Source of the DNA: Massilia sp. YIM B02443
GTDB taxonomy: Bacteria > Pseudomonadota > Gammaproteobacteria > Burkholderiales > Burkholderiaceae_D
Assembly (NCBI RefSeq): GCF_030411955.1
Contig: NZ_JASNRA010000009.1
Span: 1 to 64,000 of the forward strand
Length of the DNA: 64,000 nucleotides
Direction: 5' to 3'
Below the pieces are notes generated by a model that did not search any database, had not been told where the DNA came from, and was given only the letters and a program-made list of their open reading frames with translations. The translations under genes were made by a program, and so were the position numbers. Below, piece after piece: positions 7,733 through 16,944 of this stretch (positions within the stretch are counted from its first letter, which is position 1; every line of letters begins with the position of its first letter).

Positions 7733-10213
7733 GTGTACAAGTATGTAGGTTTATCGGCGGCGGTCTCGCTCGCGCTGCTGCAGTGGCATGGCGACGTGAT
7801 GGCGCAGCAGGCCCAGGATGCGCCAACGGCTCAGGCCGCGCCGGCGCAATCGACCGTGGTCGAAGTCACCGGCAAATTGCTGGGCAAGGGCGAAACCCGC
7901 GCCAACAGCGTGATCGACGTCGAGACCATCCAGGCCCAGCCTGCCGGCCTCGATCCACTCAGGCTGCTGGCGCGGGTCCCGGGCCTGCAGGTCGGTTCGA
8001 GCGATGCGCTCACCGGCAGCTTCTCGATGCGCCTCGGCATGCGCGGCCTGAACAAGGAACAGATCGGCATCTCGGTCGACGGCGTGCCGAACGGCTCGAC
8101 GCTGTCGAACGGCGGCACCATGCCGACCCGCCTGCTCGACAGCGCCAACCTGGTGCGCATCGACGCCAGCCAGACCGCGGGCGACCTCGGCACGCCGTCG
8201 GACCAGGCGCTGGGCGGCTACATCAACTTCCAGACCCGCGACCCGAGCAAGGAAGCCGGCGCCGAGATCGAGCTCACCGGCGGCAATTACGGCTACAAGC
8301 GCGGCTATGCGCGCATCGAGACCGGCAAGTCGGCGGGCGGCACCAGCGCCTATGTCAGCGTGTCGCAGTCGAGCGTGAACACCTGGCCGGGCGAGGAGTC
8401 GGGCTCGAATCACCGCCGCTACGCCAGCGTGCGCGTGCTGCAGGACCTGGGCGGCGGGTCGAGCCTGCGCGCCACCGTCAGCTACAACGACTTTGCCGAC
8501 AACGACTACGACGCCGTGGCCCTGCGCTCGGTGGTCGGCACCGGCTACAAGGCGGTGTTCGAGATCGATCCGGACACCGACGGCCTGCTCGACCGCTGGA
8601 CCGGCAACCCGGCCATCGACCAGAACAACCGCCGCACGCGCGGCATCAACAGCAAGGACATCCTGGCCCACGTGGACTGGACCCAGCGCTTCGGCAGCAG
8701 CGGCAAGTTCACCCTGAAGCCGTATATCCATACCCAGGAAGGCAACGGCTGGTTCTACGTGCCGTATCGCCAGCTGCCGGTCAACGGCCAGGTGTTCAGC
8801 ACCGTCGCGCAGGGCGGCAGGCCGACCGGCACCGTCCAGGAATGCTATGCGAACCAGTACCGGCGCGGCGCCAACGGCGCCTTGATCCCGGTGGCGGCGG
8901 GCACGCTGCCGGCCGGCGTCAGCGCCGCCTCGCTGCGCGCGGCCGGCTGCCCGGCCGCCGCCAACTATGCGATGAATCCGCAAAGCGCCTGGGGCGAGCG
9001 CGAAGCCACCACGCGCCGCAGCGACAACGGCATCAACCGCCGCGGCGCCCTGAGCGAAGTGGCGTATTCGATCGCCGACGGCCATCGTCTGCGCCTGGGC
9101 GGCTGGTACGAGCACACGCGCCGCAAGAAGATCCGCAACTGGTTCGGCGCCAGCGATCCGGGCCGGAGCAATGTCTACGACGAGACCGACCTGTACTCGG
9201 TGACCCAGGACCGCCACTACACCCAGAACACGGCCATGGCCTATATCCAGGACAAGATGACGCTGCTGGACGGCCGGCTCGAGCTCGACGCCGGCGCGAC
9301 CTACCAGCGCTTCCGCGCTTCGTACAATTCGGTAGTCGAATTCGCCGGCGAGCGTTCACTGAAGGTGTCGTCGGGCGTGCTGCCGAAGCTGGCGGCGCTG
9401 TACCGCATCAGCGACGAACTCGAAGTCTTCGCCAGCGGCTCGAAGAACTTCAGTGCGATCCCCGATTCGGTGTTCGAAGGCACGGCCGCGATCGACTCGC
9501 GCAGCGGCATCGAGCCCGAGACCTCGGTCAACAAGGACATCGGCCTGCGCTGGCAGAAGGGCGGCGCCGGCTTTGCCATCACCGTGTACGATATCGACTT
9601 CCGCGACCGCATCTCGACCCAGAACGGCAACCCGAACGGCGACATCTTCAACCGCGACGCCACCACCAGCTTCATCAACCAGGGCGGCATCGAGTCGCGC
9701 GGCGTGGAGCTGAGCGGCCGCCTGGCCGGCGCCGGTTACGAGCTGTACGCGAACTATGCGCACAACCGCGCCGAGTATGCCGGCGACACCCCGTTCGAGG
9801 GCATTCGCGCCGGCGACCCGGTGCTGGGCGCGGCGAAGCACAGTGCCTTCGCCGAGGCGGTCTGGAAGCCGGCCGGCAGCTGGCGCCTGGCGCTCAACGC
9901 CAAGTACACCGGCGAAGCGGCCGGCACCTATGGCGAGGTGCGCAATACCCTGAACAACGGCGGTCCGGCCTTCTATCCGCGTGAATACATGCCGTCGTAC
10001 ACGCTGGTCGGCGTGTCGGCGCGCTACAAGCCGCAACTGGGCCTGGCCTGGCTGAAGAACGCCGAACTGTCGTTCAATGTCGACAACCTGTTCGACAAGC
10101 GCTATCTGGGCGGAATCGGCGCGGAGCTGACCACCTCCAATCCGTTGACCTCGGGCCGCTACTTCCTGGGCAGTCCGCGCGCGCTGTACGTGTCGCTGCG
10201 CGGCGGTTTCTAG
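7733..10213 (+). CDS. TonB-dependent receptor, first gene of a nucleoside-type uptake operon
   Basis: Outer-membrane active transporter of about 826 residues. GTG at 7733 is preceded by AAGGGG at ideal spacing and starts a signal peptide (MYKYVGLSAAVSLALLQ, cleavage near VMA-QQ). There is no STN domain, unlike the receptor at 2428, so it is a plain importer. A TonB-box-like stretch (VVEVTGK), a plug (LARVPGLQVGSS, GMRGLNKEQIGISVDGVP, LGGYINFQTRDPS) and a beta-barrel ending in SLRGGF follow. An ABC binding protein starts seven bases downstream, tying the receptor to that transporter across both membranes. The context (nucleoside hydrolase, ribokinase) suggests nucleosides or nucleoside conjugates as cargo. 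An earlier in-frame GTG at 7685 is less likely. Confidence 0.93.
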   Translation: MYKYVGLSAAVSLALLQWHGDVMAQQAQDAPTAQAAPAQSTVVEVTGKLLGKGETRANSVIDVETIQAQPAGLDPLRLLARVPGLQVGSSDALTGSFSMRLGMRGLNKEQIGISVDGVPNGSTLSNGGTMPTRLLDSANLVRIDASQTAGDLGTPSDQALGGYINFQTRDPSKEAGAEIELTGGNYGYKRGYARIETGKSAGGTSAYVSVSQSSVNTWPGEESGSNHRRYASVRVLQDLGGGSSLRATVSYNDFADNDYDAVALRSVVGTGYKAVFEIDPDTDGLLDRWTGNPAIDQNNRRTRGINSKDILAHVDWTQRFGSSGKFTLKPYIHTQEGNGWFYVPYRQLPVNGQVFSTVAQGGRPTGTVQECYANQYRRGANGALIPVAAGTLPAGVSAASLRAAGCPAAANYAMNPQSAWGEREATTRRSDNGINRRGALSEVAYSIADGHRLRLGGWYEHTRRKKIRNWFGASDPGRSNVYDETDLYSVTQDRHYTQNTAMAYIQDKMTLLDGRLELDAGATYQRFRASYNSVVEFAGERSLKVSSGVLPKLAALYRISDELEVFASGSKNFSAIPDSVFEGTAAIDSRSGIEPETSVNKDIGLRWQKGGAGFAITVYDIDFRDRISTQNGNPNGDIFNRDATTSFINQGGIESRGVELSGRLAGAGYELYANYAHNRAEYAGDTPFEGIRAGDPVLGAAKHSAFAEAVWKPAGSWRLALNAKYTGEAAGTYGEVRNTLNNGGPAFYPREYMPSYTLVGVSARYKPQLGLAWLKNAELSFNVDNLFDKRYLGGIGAELTTSNPLTSGRYFLGSPRALYVSLRGGF

Positions 10214-10220
10214 GCGCGCG

Positions 10221-11336
10221 ATGACGCGGCCACGCACCTTTGCCGCACGCCTGGCAGCCATGGCGGTCCGCGGCCTGCTGCTGCTCGCCTGCCTGGCCGC
10301 AATGGCCGCACTGGCCGAGCATCTCGGCCGGCCGGCGGATGGCGACGCGCGGCTGCGCGTGGCCCTGTTCATCAACGGCGCCCTCGGCGACAAATCGTTC
10401 TTCGACGCCGCCGCACGCGGCGTGCGCCAGGCCCAGGCCAGCCTGCCGGTGCGCGCCCGCGTGGTCGAGGGCGGGACCGACCCGACCCGCTGGCAGGCCG
10501 CGCTGGCCGACCTGGCCGACAGTGGAGAACACGACGTGATCGTCGCCGGCACCTTCACCATGGCGCCGGCGATCGAAAGCCTGGCGCAGCGCTATCCCGC
10601 GCTGCGCTTCATCGTGTTCGACGCCAGCGTCGACTACGGGCGCTGCGCCTGCCCGAACGTGTATTCGATGCGCTTTCGCCAGAACGAAGGCGCCTACCTG
10701 GCCGGCTATCTCTCCACGCGCCTGCTGCAGGAGGGGGCGCCCGGGATTCCCGCCGGCGCCGGCCTGGGCGTGGTCGGCGGCCTGCAGTTGCCGGTGATCG
10801 AGGATTTCATCCTCGGCTACCGTGCCGGCGCGCAGGCGGCGGACCCCGACATCGCGCTGCAGGTGCAGTACGCCAACGGGTTCTCGGACCCGGCCGCCGG
10901 CAAGGAAATCGCGCGCCTGCAGTTCGCGCGCGGCGCCGGCATCGTGTTCCATGCGGCCGGCGCCACCGGCCAGGGCGTCAACGAGGCGGCCGAGGAGGCC
11001 GGGCGCTATGCGATCGGCGTCGACATGGACCAGGCCGCGCTGTACCGCGAACGGCAGCCCAGGCGCGCCGCCGCGATCGTCACCTCGGTCATGAAGGAGG
11101 TCGACGTCGGCCTGGTGCGCGCGCTGGGCCTGGCCCTGGACGGCAAGCTGGCCTACGGCCGCCTGGAATCGATCGGCCTGGCCGAGGGCGGCGTGCGCCT
11201 GGCGCAGGGTGCTAGCGTGATCGATGCGCTGCCGCCGCCCGTGCGCCAGCAACTGGACCTGCAGCTCGCCGCGCAGCAGGCCGCCATCGTGGCGGGCCGG
11301 GTGCGGGTGCCGTCCGCGTTCGGGAACGTGCCATGA
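10221..11336 (+). CDS. BMP-family (PnrA/Med-like) substrate-binding protein of ABC transporter
   Basis: Periplasmic or membrane-anchored binding protein of 371 residues. The N-terminus is hydrophobic with a possible lipobox (LLAC at about 21-24). The BMP domain follows: VALFINGALGDKSFFDAAARGV, then IVAGTFTMAPAI, FDASVD, RQNEGAYLAGYLS and the ligand-proximal AGATGQGVNEAA and VDMDQAA segments. Members of this family bind purine and other nucleosides. It sits between its TonB receptor (gap seven bases) and the ABC ATPase (four-base ATGA overlap). The exact ligand cannot be predicted. Confidence 0.9.
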   Translation: MTRPRTFAARLAAMAVRGLLLLACLAAMAALAEHLGRPADGDARLRVALFINGALGDKSFFDAAARGVRQAQASLPVRARVVEGGTDPTRWQAALADLADSGEHDVIVAGTFTMAPAIESLAQRYPALRFIVFDASVDYGRCACPNVYSMRFRQNEGAYLAGYLSTRLLQEGAPGIPAGAGLGVVGGLQLPVIEDFILGYRAGAQAADPDIALQVQYANGFSDPAAGKEIARLQFARGAGIVFHAAGATGQGVNEAAEEAGRYAIGVDMDQAALYRERQPRRAAAIVTSVMKEVDVGLVRALGLALDGKLAYGRLESIGLAEGGVRLAQGASVIDALPPPVRQQLDLQLAAQQAAIVAGRVRVPSAFGNVP

Positions 11337-12826
11337 CCGTTCCCCGCCTGGCGCTGCGCGGCCTCACCAAGCGCTATCCCAACGGCCTGCTGGCCAACGA
11401 CGGCATCGACCTGACCCTGGCGCGCGGCGAGATCCACGCCCTGGTCGGCGAGAACGGCGCCGGCAAATCCACCCTGATCAGGATGCTGTACGGCCTGGAG
11501 CAGCCGTCCGCAGGCGCGATCCTTCTCGACGGCGAACCCGTGCGCTTCGACGCGCCGGGCGCGGCGATCCGGGCCGGCATCGGCCTGGTGCCGCAGCATG
11601 TGCAACTGGTGCCGTCGTTCTCGGTGGCGCGCAATGTGGTGCTGGGCGCCGAGCCGCAGCGCTGGGGCTGGTTGCGCCACGGGGCGGCGACGCGCGCGGT
11701 GCACGCGCTGGCCCGGCGGTATGGCCTGGCGGCCGATCCTGACGCACTGGTGTCGACCCTGTCGCTGGGCGCGCAGCAGCGCGTCGAGATCCTCAAGGCC
11801 CTGTACCGCGGCGCCGACCTGCTGCTGCTGGACGAGCCGGGCGCCGTGCTCGCGCCCGACGAATCGAGCGCGCTGTTTGCGGCGCTGCGGGCGCTGGCCG
11901 ATGCCGGCATGAGCGTGCTCCTGATCACCCACAAGATCGCCGACGTGCTGGACGTGGCCGACCGCTACACGGTGCTGCGCGGCGGGCGCGTCGTGGCATC
12001 GGGCCGCTCCTGCGACGCCGCTGCCGCCGGCCTGGCCGCGCACATCGTCGGCCGCCCGCTGGCGCCGGCCGCGCGTCCCGTTCCGCGCGCGCGCGGCGAG
12101 GTGCTGCTGCGCGCGCGCGGCCTGGTGCAGGCCACCGGCGCGGCCGAGTGCCTGGCCGGGGTCGACCTGGACGTGGCGGCCGGCGAGATCCTCGGCGTCG
12201 CCGGCGTCGACGGCAATGGCCAGTCGCTGCTGGCGCGGGCACTGGCGCGCATGCCCGGCGTGGTCCTCGTGACCGAAGACCGCCTGCACGACGGCGTCGC
12301 GCCCACCCTGAGCATCGCCGAGAATGCGGTCGCCTCGACCTACCGCGCGGCGCCGCTGTCGCGCCACGGCGTGCTCGACCTGGATGCGATCGATGCCGCC
12401 ACCCGCGCGATGATCGACGACTTCGGCGTGGCGGCGACCGGGCCGCAGCAGGCGATCGGCGCGCTCTCGGGCGGCAATATGCAGAAGATCGTGCTGGCGC
12501 GCGCATTGGCTGCGCATCCGCGCGTGCTGGTGGCCTGCCAGCCGACCCGCGGCGTCGACATCGGCGCCGCGCGCTTCCTGCGCGCACGCCTGGTGGCGCT
12601 GCGCGATGCGGGCGCGGCGATCGTGCTGGTGTCCGGCGACCTGGATGAAATCCTGGAACTGTCGGACCGCATCGCCGTCATGTTCCGCGGCGCCATCGCC
12701 GGCCACTTCCGCGGACCCGGCCTGGGGGCGCGCGCGCTGGCCGGCTACATGACCGGCGCGCGCCGCCAGCCGCAGGCCAGCGCCCGGCTCGATGCGCCGT
12801 TCGTGGACGCGGGGGAGGCCGCATGA
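11333..12826 (+). CDS. ABC transporter ATP-binding protein with two ABC domains (nucleoside/sugar type)
   Basis: Cytoplasmic energy subunit of 497 residues, two fused ABC domains as in YufO/NupO-type importers. Domain 1 has Walker A GENGAGKST (39-47), signature LSLGAQQR (143-150) and Walker B LLLLDEP (163-169). Domain 2 has a degenerate P-loop GVDGNGQS (291-298), signature LSGGN (378-382) and the CQPTRG Walker B region. A lysine-less second P-loop is common in this family. Unusually, the stretch between the second P-loop and VTEDRLHDG is only about 14 residues, whereas relatives carry roughly 40, so one strand and helix seem to be deleted. It overlaps the binding-protein and permease genes by four bases each. 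Confidence 0.92.
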   Translation: MTVPRLALRGLTKRYPNGLLANDGIDLTLARGEIHALVGENGAGKSTLIRMLYGLEQPSAGAILLDGEPVRFDAPGAAIRAGIGLVPQHVQLVPSFSVARNVVLGAEPQRWGWLRHGAATRAVHALARRYGLAADPDALVSTLSLGAQQRVEILKALYRGADLLLLDEPGAVLAPDESSALFAALRALADAGMSVLLITHKIADVLDVADRYTVLRGGRVVASGRSCDAAAAGLAAHIVGRPLAPAARPVPRARGEVLLRARGLVQATGAAECLAGVDLDVAAGEILGVAGVDGNGQSLLARALARMPGVVLVTEDRLHDGVAPTLSIAENAVASTYRAAPLSRHGVLDLDAIDAATRAMIDDFGVAATGPQQAIGALSGGNMQKIVLARALAAHPRVLVACQPTRGVDIGAARFLRARLVALRDAGAAIVLVSGDLDEILELSDRIAVMFRGAIAGHFRGPGLGARALAGYMTGARRQPQASARLDAPFVDAGEAA

Positions 12827-13935
12827 AGCCCCTGTTCGACTTCCTGGTGCCGCCGGCAGCGCGGCGCACGGTGGGCGCGGCCTGCGGCGCGCTGCTGGCC
12901 GGCCTGCTCCTGATCGCCTGCGTGAGCGACGAGCCGCTGCGCGCCTGGCTGATCCTCCTGAGCGGTCCCTTGCCCGAACTGCGCCAGGACGCCGATGGCG
13001 GCTGGCACTGGCACCGGCTGGTGCGCTTCGGCACCGTGCTCGAAGACGCCATCAACCTGACGCTGCTCGGGCTGGCCGTCCTGATACCGCTGCGCGCGCG
13101 CCAGTTTTCGCTCGGCGCCGATGGCCAGTTGTTCCTGGGCGCCCTGGCCGGCGTGGCGCTGGCGCTGGGCTGGCCGGGGCCGGGCTGGATGGCGCTGCCG
13201 CTGGCCTGCCTTGCCGCGATGCTGGCCGGTGCGGCCTGGGGCGGGGTCGCCGGCGTGCTGAAATGGCGCTGCGGCGCCAACGAGATGGTGGTCAGCCTGA
13301 TGCTGAACCTGGTCGCGATCGAGTTCTACCGGCTGGCCATCACGCGCTGGTTGCGCGACCCCGGCGCCGGCTTTCCGGCCACGCCCTTCCTGGCGCCGGA
13401 CGCGATGCTGACGCCGTGGCTGGCGCACACCGGCGTCGGCGTCATGCTGCTGTGGGCGCCGCTGGCGGTGTGCGCGGTGGCGCTGCTGCTGGCGCGCACG
13501 ACGCTCGGCTACGAGATCCGGCTCACCGGCGCCGCACCGATCTTCGCGCGACAGGCCGGGCTGCCGGTCGGCCGCGCCACCGTCGCCTCGATGGCGCTGG
13601 GCGGCATGCTGGCGGGCCTGGCGGGTTTCCACATTGGCCACGCGGTGCTGGGACGGCTGCCGGTCGACCTGGCCCCTGGCCTGGGCTTCGAGGGCCTGCT
13701 GGTGGCGCTGCTGGCGCGCCACCAGCCGCGTGCGATCCTGGGCGCCGCGTTCTTCTATGCCTGGTTGCGCGCCGGCGGCCAGGCCATGGAGCGCAGCACC
13801 GACGTCGCGCGCGAGATCGCCCTGGTGCTGCAGGCGCTGGTGATCGTGCTGGTGATGGCTGAACGCTGGCCCTGGCGCGCAGGCGTCTGGCATCGCATAC
13901 GCGCGATGCGCCAGTTGGACGGGAGCCGCGCATGA
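12823..13935 (+). CDS. ABC transporter permease (BPD_transp_2, first)
   Basis: Integral membrane channel subunit of 370 residues with about ten hydrophobic helices. The motif GANEMVVSLMLNLVAIEFY and the later IRLTGAAPIFARQAGLPVGR stretch match branched-chain/nucleoside-type permeases of the YufP/NupP group. It overlaps the ATPase gene upstream and the second permease gene downstream by four bases (ATGA), so the transporter subunits are translationally coupled. Confidence 0.92.
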   Translation: MKPLFDFLVPPAARRTVGAACGALLAGLLLIACVSDEPLRAWLILLSGPLPELRQDADGGWHWHRLVRFGTVLEDAINLTLLGLAVLIPLRARQFSLGADGQLFLGALAGVALALGWPGPGWMALPLACLAAMLAGAAWGGVAGVLKWRCGANEMVVSLMLNLVAIEFYRLAITRWLRDPGAGFPATPFLAPDAMLTPWLAHTGVGVMLLWAPLAVCAVALLLARTTLGYEIRLTGAAPIFARQAGLPVGRATVASMALGGMLAGLAGFHIGHAVLGRLPVDLAPGLGFEGLLVALLARHQPRAILGAAFFYAWLRAGGQAMERSTDVAREIALVLQALVIVLVMAERWPWRAGVWHRIRAMRQLDGSRA

Positions 13936-14879
13936 ACGTCGACCACCTCGGCTGGAGCGGCGCCGCCGTGCTGGCGCTGCTGGCCTGCCTGCGCGCCGCC
14001 ACCCCGGTCCTGTACGCCGCGCTCGGCGGCCTGCTGTCCGAACTGGGCGGCAAGATCAACGTGGCGCTCGAGGGGCTGATGCTGGTGGCGGCGTTCAGCG
14101 GCGTGATCGCCACCATCTTCGCGCCGTCCGGCCTGGCGCCGGCGCTGTTGCCGTGGTGGGGCGCCGGCGCGGCCTTGCTGGCGGCGCTGCTGCTGGCCGC
14201 GCTGCTGGCGCTGCTGCATCTGGCATGCCGGGCCGACCTGATCGTGGCCGGCATCGCCCTCAACCTGCTGGCTGCGGGTCTGACCGTGTTCCTGCTGGCC
14301 GAGCTGGCGGGCGACAAGGGCTCGACCGCACGCTTCGCCACGCCGGCGCTGCCGGCGCTGCGGATCGGCGGCCTGGATCGCTGGCCGCTGCTCGACCTGC
14401 TGCTCAATGGCGAAGCGGGGCGTGGCCATCACGTGCTGATCCTGGGCGCGCCGCTGCTGGCGCTGTGCCTGTGGCTGTTCCTGGCGCATACCCGGCCCGG
14501 GGCCTGGTTGCGGGCGGCGGGCGAAAATCCGGACGCCGCCCACGCCGCCGGCATTCCGGTGCGGCGCATGCAGTATCTGGCGCTGCTCGGCAGCGGTGCG
14601 CTGGCGGGGCTGGGCGGGGTCTACCTGAGCATGGGCTACCTGACCCTGTTCCAGGCCGACATGAGCGCCGGCCGCGGCTTCCTGGCACTGGCCGCGGTGT
14701 TCGTCGGGCGGCGCAGCCTGCGCGGGGTCTGCGGCGCCGCCTTGCTGTTCGGCGCGGCCGGGGTGCTGGCCACCCGGCTCGGCGCGTTCGAGGTGGCGCC
14801 GCAACTGCTGACCATGGTGCCGCCCGTCATCACCATCGCCGTGCTGGCGCTGCCGGGGTGGCGGCGCCGCGCGCACTGA
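13932..14879 (+). CDS. ABC transporter permease (BPD_transp_2, second)
   Basis: Second membrane subunit of 315 residues. Near the N-terminus it has LYAALGGLLSELGGKINVALEGLML, a signature of NupQ/YufQ-type permeases, followed by helices and the coupling stretch LRAAGENPDAAHAAGIPVRR. With the first permease it would form the heterodimeric pore. A GTG-started gene follows after 22 bases. Confidence 0.93.
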   Translation: MNVDHLGWSGAAVLALLACLRAATPVLYAALGGLLSELGGKINVALEGLMLVAAFSGVIATIFAPSGLAPALLPWWGAGAALLAALLLAALLALLHLACRADLIVAGIALNLLAAGLTVFLLAELAGDKGSTARFATPALPALRIGGLDRWPLLDLLLNGEAGRGHHVLILGAPLLALCLWLFLAHTRPGAWLRAAGENPDAAHAAGIPVRRMQYLALLGSGALAGLGGVYLSMGYLTLFQADMSAGRGFLALAAVFVGRRSLRGVCGAALLFGAAGVLATRLGAFEVAPQLLTMVPPVITIAVLALPGWRRRAH

Positions 14880-14901
14880 ATTTCATCACAAGGAAACAAG
14901 C

Positions 14902-15987
14902 GTGCAACGACAACAGCAACTGGAAGACCGGATCTTCGCCTCGTTGGCGCTGGCCGGCATGGGCGACGCACTGGGTGCGCCGACCGAGCAGTGGACCATC
15001 GCCGAAATCTATGCCGCCCACGGCGGCCCGGTCACGCGCTTCGTCGCGCCGCCACCGGACACCTTCGCCGGCGCGAATCGCGGCGGCTGCGCCGAAGTGA
15101 CCGACGACGCCAGCCAGATGTATTACCTGGCGCACGCGCTGGCGCGCTCCGGCGGCGCGCTCGACCGGGAAGGCTGGGTCGCCTGCCTGCTCGACTGGGC
15201 CGCGCACAGTCCCAAGGCCGGCTTCATGGGACCGAGCACCGCCGGTATCGTGCAGGCGCTGCGCGAAGGCCGCGACACCGGTGGCGTCGGCGTGATCGGC
15301 GCTTCGCGCCGCAAGATGACCACGGTCGGCACCACCAACGGCGCCGCCATGCGCGTGGCGCCCGTGGGGCTGCTGCACCCGGGCCAGCCGCGCGCCGCCT
15401 GCGCCCAGGCGCTCGCCACCTGTCTGCCGTCGCACGACACCGAGGTCGCCATCTCGGCCGCCTGCGCGATCGCCGCCGCCACCGCGGCCGCGGTCGGCGG
15501 GGCCGGGTTGGATGATGTCATCGCGGCGGCGCTGGACGGCGGCGCGCAGGGAGAACAACTGGCAGCGCGCCATGCGCGCCTGGTGGCCGGGCCGAACTTT
15601 CTGGCGCGCACCCGCATGGCGCTGGCGATCGTCCACGATGCGCACGCCGCGCCGGCGGGCCCGCAGCGCGACCGGCGCTTTCTCGAGCGGCTCGAGCGCG
15701 AGGTCGGCAATTCGGTGCTGGCGGCGGAATCGGTGCCCAGCGCGCTGGCGATCCTGGCCTATGCCGCGGCCGACCCGGCGCGCACCATCGTGCTGGCGGC
15801 GTCCGCCGGCAACGACACCGACTCGATCGCCACCATGGCCGGCGCCATCGCCGGCGCCATGCATGGACGGCAGGCGCTGCCGCAGGATATGCTGGCGCAG
15901 TTTTGCGCGGTGAACGCCGCCTACGGCCTGGAGCCGCTGGCGGCGCAGCTGGCGCAACTGGCGCAGGGCGCGCATCACGCCAGATGA
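14902..15987 (+). CDS. ADP-ribosylglycohydrolase-family protein
   Basis: Predicted cytoplasmic hydrolase of 361 residues related to DraG/ARH enzymes, which cut ADP-ribose N- or O-glycosidic bonds with bound Mg ions. GMGDALGAPTE near the N-terminus, VTDDASQM at about 67-74 and GNDTDSIATMAGAIAGAMHG near residue 300 carry the Asp and Thr metal ligands and all look intact. GTG at 14902 is preceded by AAGGAAA. In this operon (receptor, nucleoside-type ABC importer, ribokinase, nucleoside hydrolase) it more likely trims an imported ADP-ribosyl or ribosyl compound than regulates proteins, but that is inference. The frame has no signal peptide. Confidence 0.88.
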   Translation: MQRQQQLEDRIFASLALAGMGDALGAPTEQWTIAEIYAAHGGPVTRFVAPPPDTFAGANRGGCAEVTDDASQMYYLAHALARSGGALDREGWVACLLDWAAHSPKAGFMGPSTAGIVQALREGRDTGGVGVIGASRRKMTTVGTTNGAAMRVAPVGLLHPGQPRAACAQALATCLPSHDTEVAISAACAIAAATAAAVGGAGLDDVIAAALDGGAQGEQLAARHARLVAGPNFLARTRMALAIVHDAHAAPAGPQRDRRFLERLEREVGNSVLAAESVPSALAILAYAAADPARTIVLAASAGNDTDSIATMAGAIAGAMHGRQALPQDMLAQFCAVNAAYGLEPLAAQLAQLAQGAHHAR

Positions 15988-16011
15988 AGGAGAATCGATG
16001 ACAGGGCAATC

Positions 16012-16944
16012 ATGGTAATCGTATTTGGTTCGGTCAACCTGGACCTGAGCGTGCCGGTGCCGCACGCGCCGCGCGCCGGCGAGACGGTGCTGGGCGGAGC
16101 GCTGCTGGTCGACGGCGGCGGCAAGGGCGCCAACCAGGCGCATGCCGCGCGCCGCTATGGCGCCCGGGTGATGCTGGCCGGCGCGGTGGGCGAGGATGCC
16201 CTGGGCGCGCCGGCGCTGGCCAACCTGGAGCGCGCCGGCGTGGGCCTGGATGCGCTGCGCCGGATCGCGGGAACGGCCACCGGCAGCGCGCTGATCACGC
16301 TCGACGCCCATGGCGAGAACCGCATCGTGGTAGCGCCCGGCGCCAACGCGGCGGCATGCGCCGATTCGGTGACGGACGACGATCTGGCGCGCGCCAGGGT
16401 GCTGTTGTTGCAGCTGGAAGTGCCGTTCGAACAGTCGCGCCGGCTGGCGCGCCGTGCGCGCGCGCAGGATTGCCGGGTGATGCTCAACGCCGCGCCGGTG
16501 CTGCCTGGATGGCGCCCCGAGCTGGCCGACATCGACGTCGTGATCGTCAACCGCATCGAGCTGCACCAGCTGGCCGACAGCCTCGGGGTGGCGCCGGGTG
16601 CGCCGGCCACGCGCGCCCGGGCGCTGGCGCGCGCGCACGGCTGCGAGGTGCTGCTGACGCTTGGCGCGCATGGCGCCATGCTGGCGGCGCCCGACGCCAG
16701 CGTGTGCAGCATGAATGGCCACGCGCTGCCGGTGGTCGATACCACCGGCGCCGGCGACACCTTCGCCGGCGTATTCGCCGCCGCCGTCGCCGAGGGGCAG
16801 AACCGCGCCGGCGCGCTGCGCGCAGCCAACGCCGCTGCCGCCCTGAGCTGCGGTGCGCGCGGCGCCCAGGCCGCGCAGCCGCAGCGCGCGGCGGTCGAGC
16901 ACTTCTTGCGCGCCGGCGCGGATCAACCGAAGGAGATTCCATGA
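16012..16944 (+). CDS. rbsK: Ribokinase (PfkB family)
   Basis: Cytoplasmic sugar kinase of 310 residues, predicted to turn ribose into ribose 5-phosphate. It has VFGSVNLDLSV at the N-terminus, GGGKGANQAHAARR (substrate/first PfkB signature) near residue 43, and the anion-hole/catalytic motif DTTGAGDTFAGVF near 243-255. It starts ATG at 16012, about 20 bases after the only good ribosome site (AAGGAGAA); a six-codon reading frame (15998-16018) uses that site and overlaps the start. It overlaps the nucleoside hydrolase gene by four bases, so ribose released there would be phosphorylated by this enzyme. Related pentoses remain possible substrates. Confidence 0.88.
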   Translation: MVIVFGSVNLDLSVPVPHAPRAGETVLGGALLVDGGGKGANQAHAARRYGARVMLAGAVGEDALGAPALANLERAGVGLDALRRIAGTATGSALITLDAHGENRIVVAPGANAAACADSVTDDDLARARVLLLQLEVPFEQSRRLARRARAQDCRVMLNAAPVLPGWRPELADIDVVIVNRIELHQLADSLGVAPGAPATRARALARAHGCEVLLTLGAHGAMLAAPDASVCSMNGHALPVVDTTGAGDTFAGVFAAAVAEGQNRAGALRAANAAAALSCGARGAQAAQPQRAAVEHFLRAGADQPKEIP

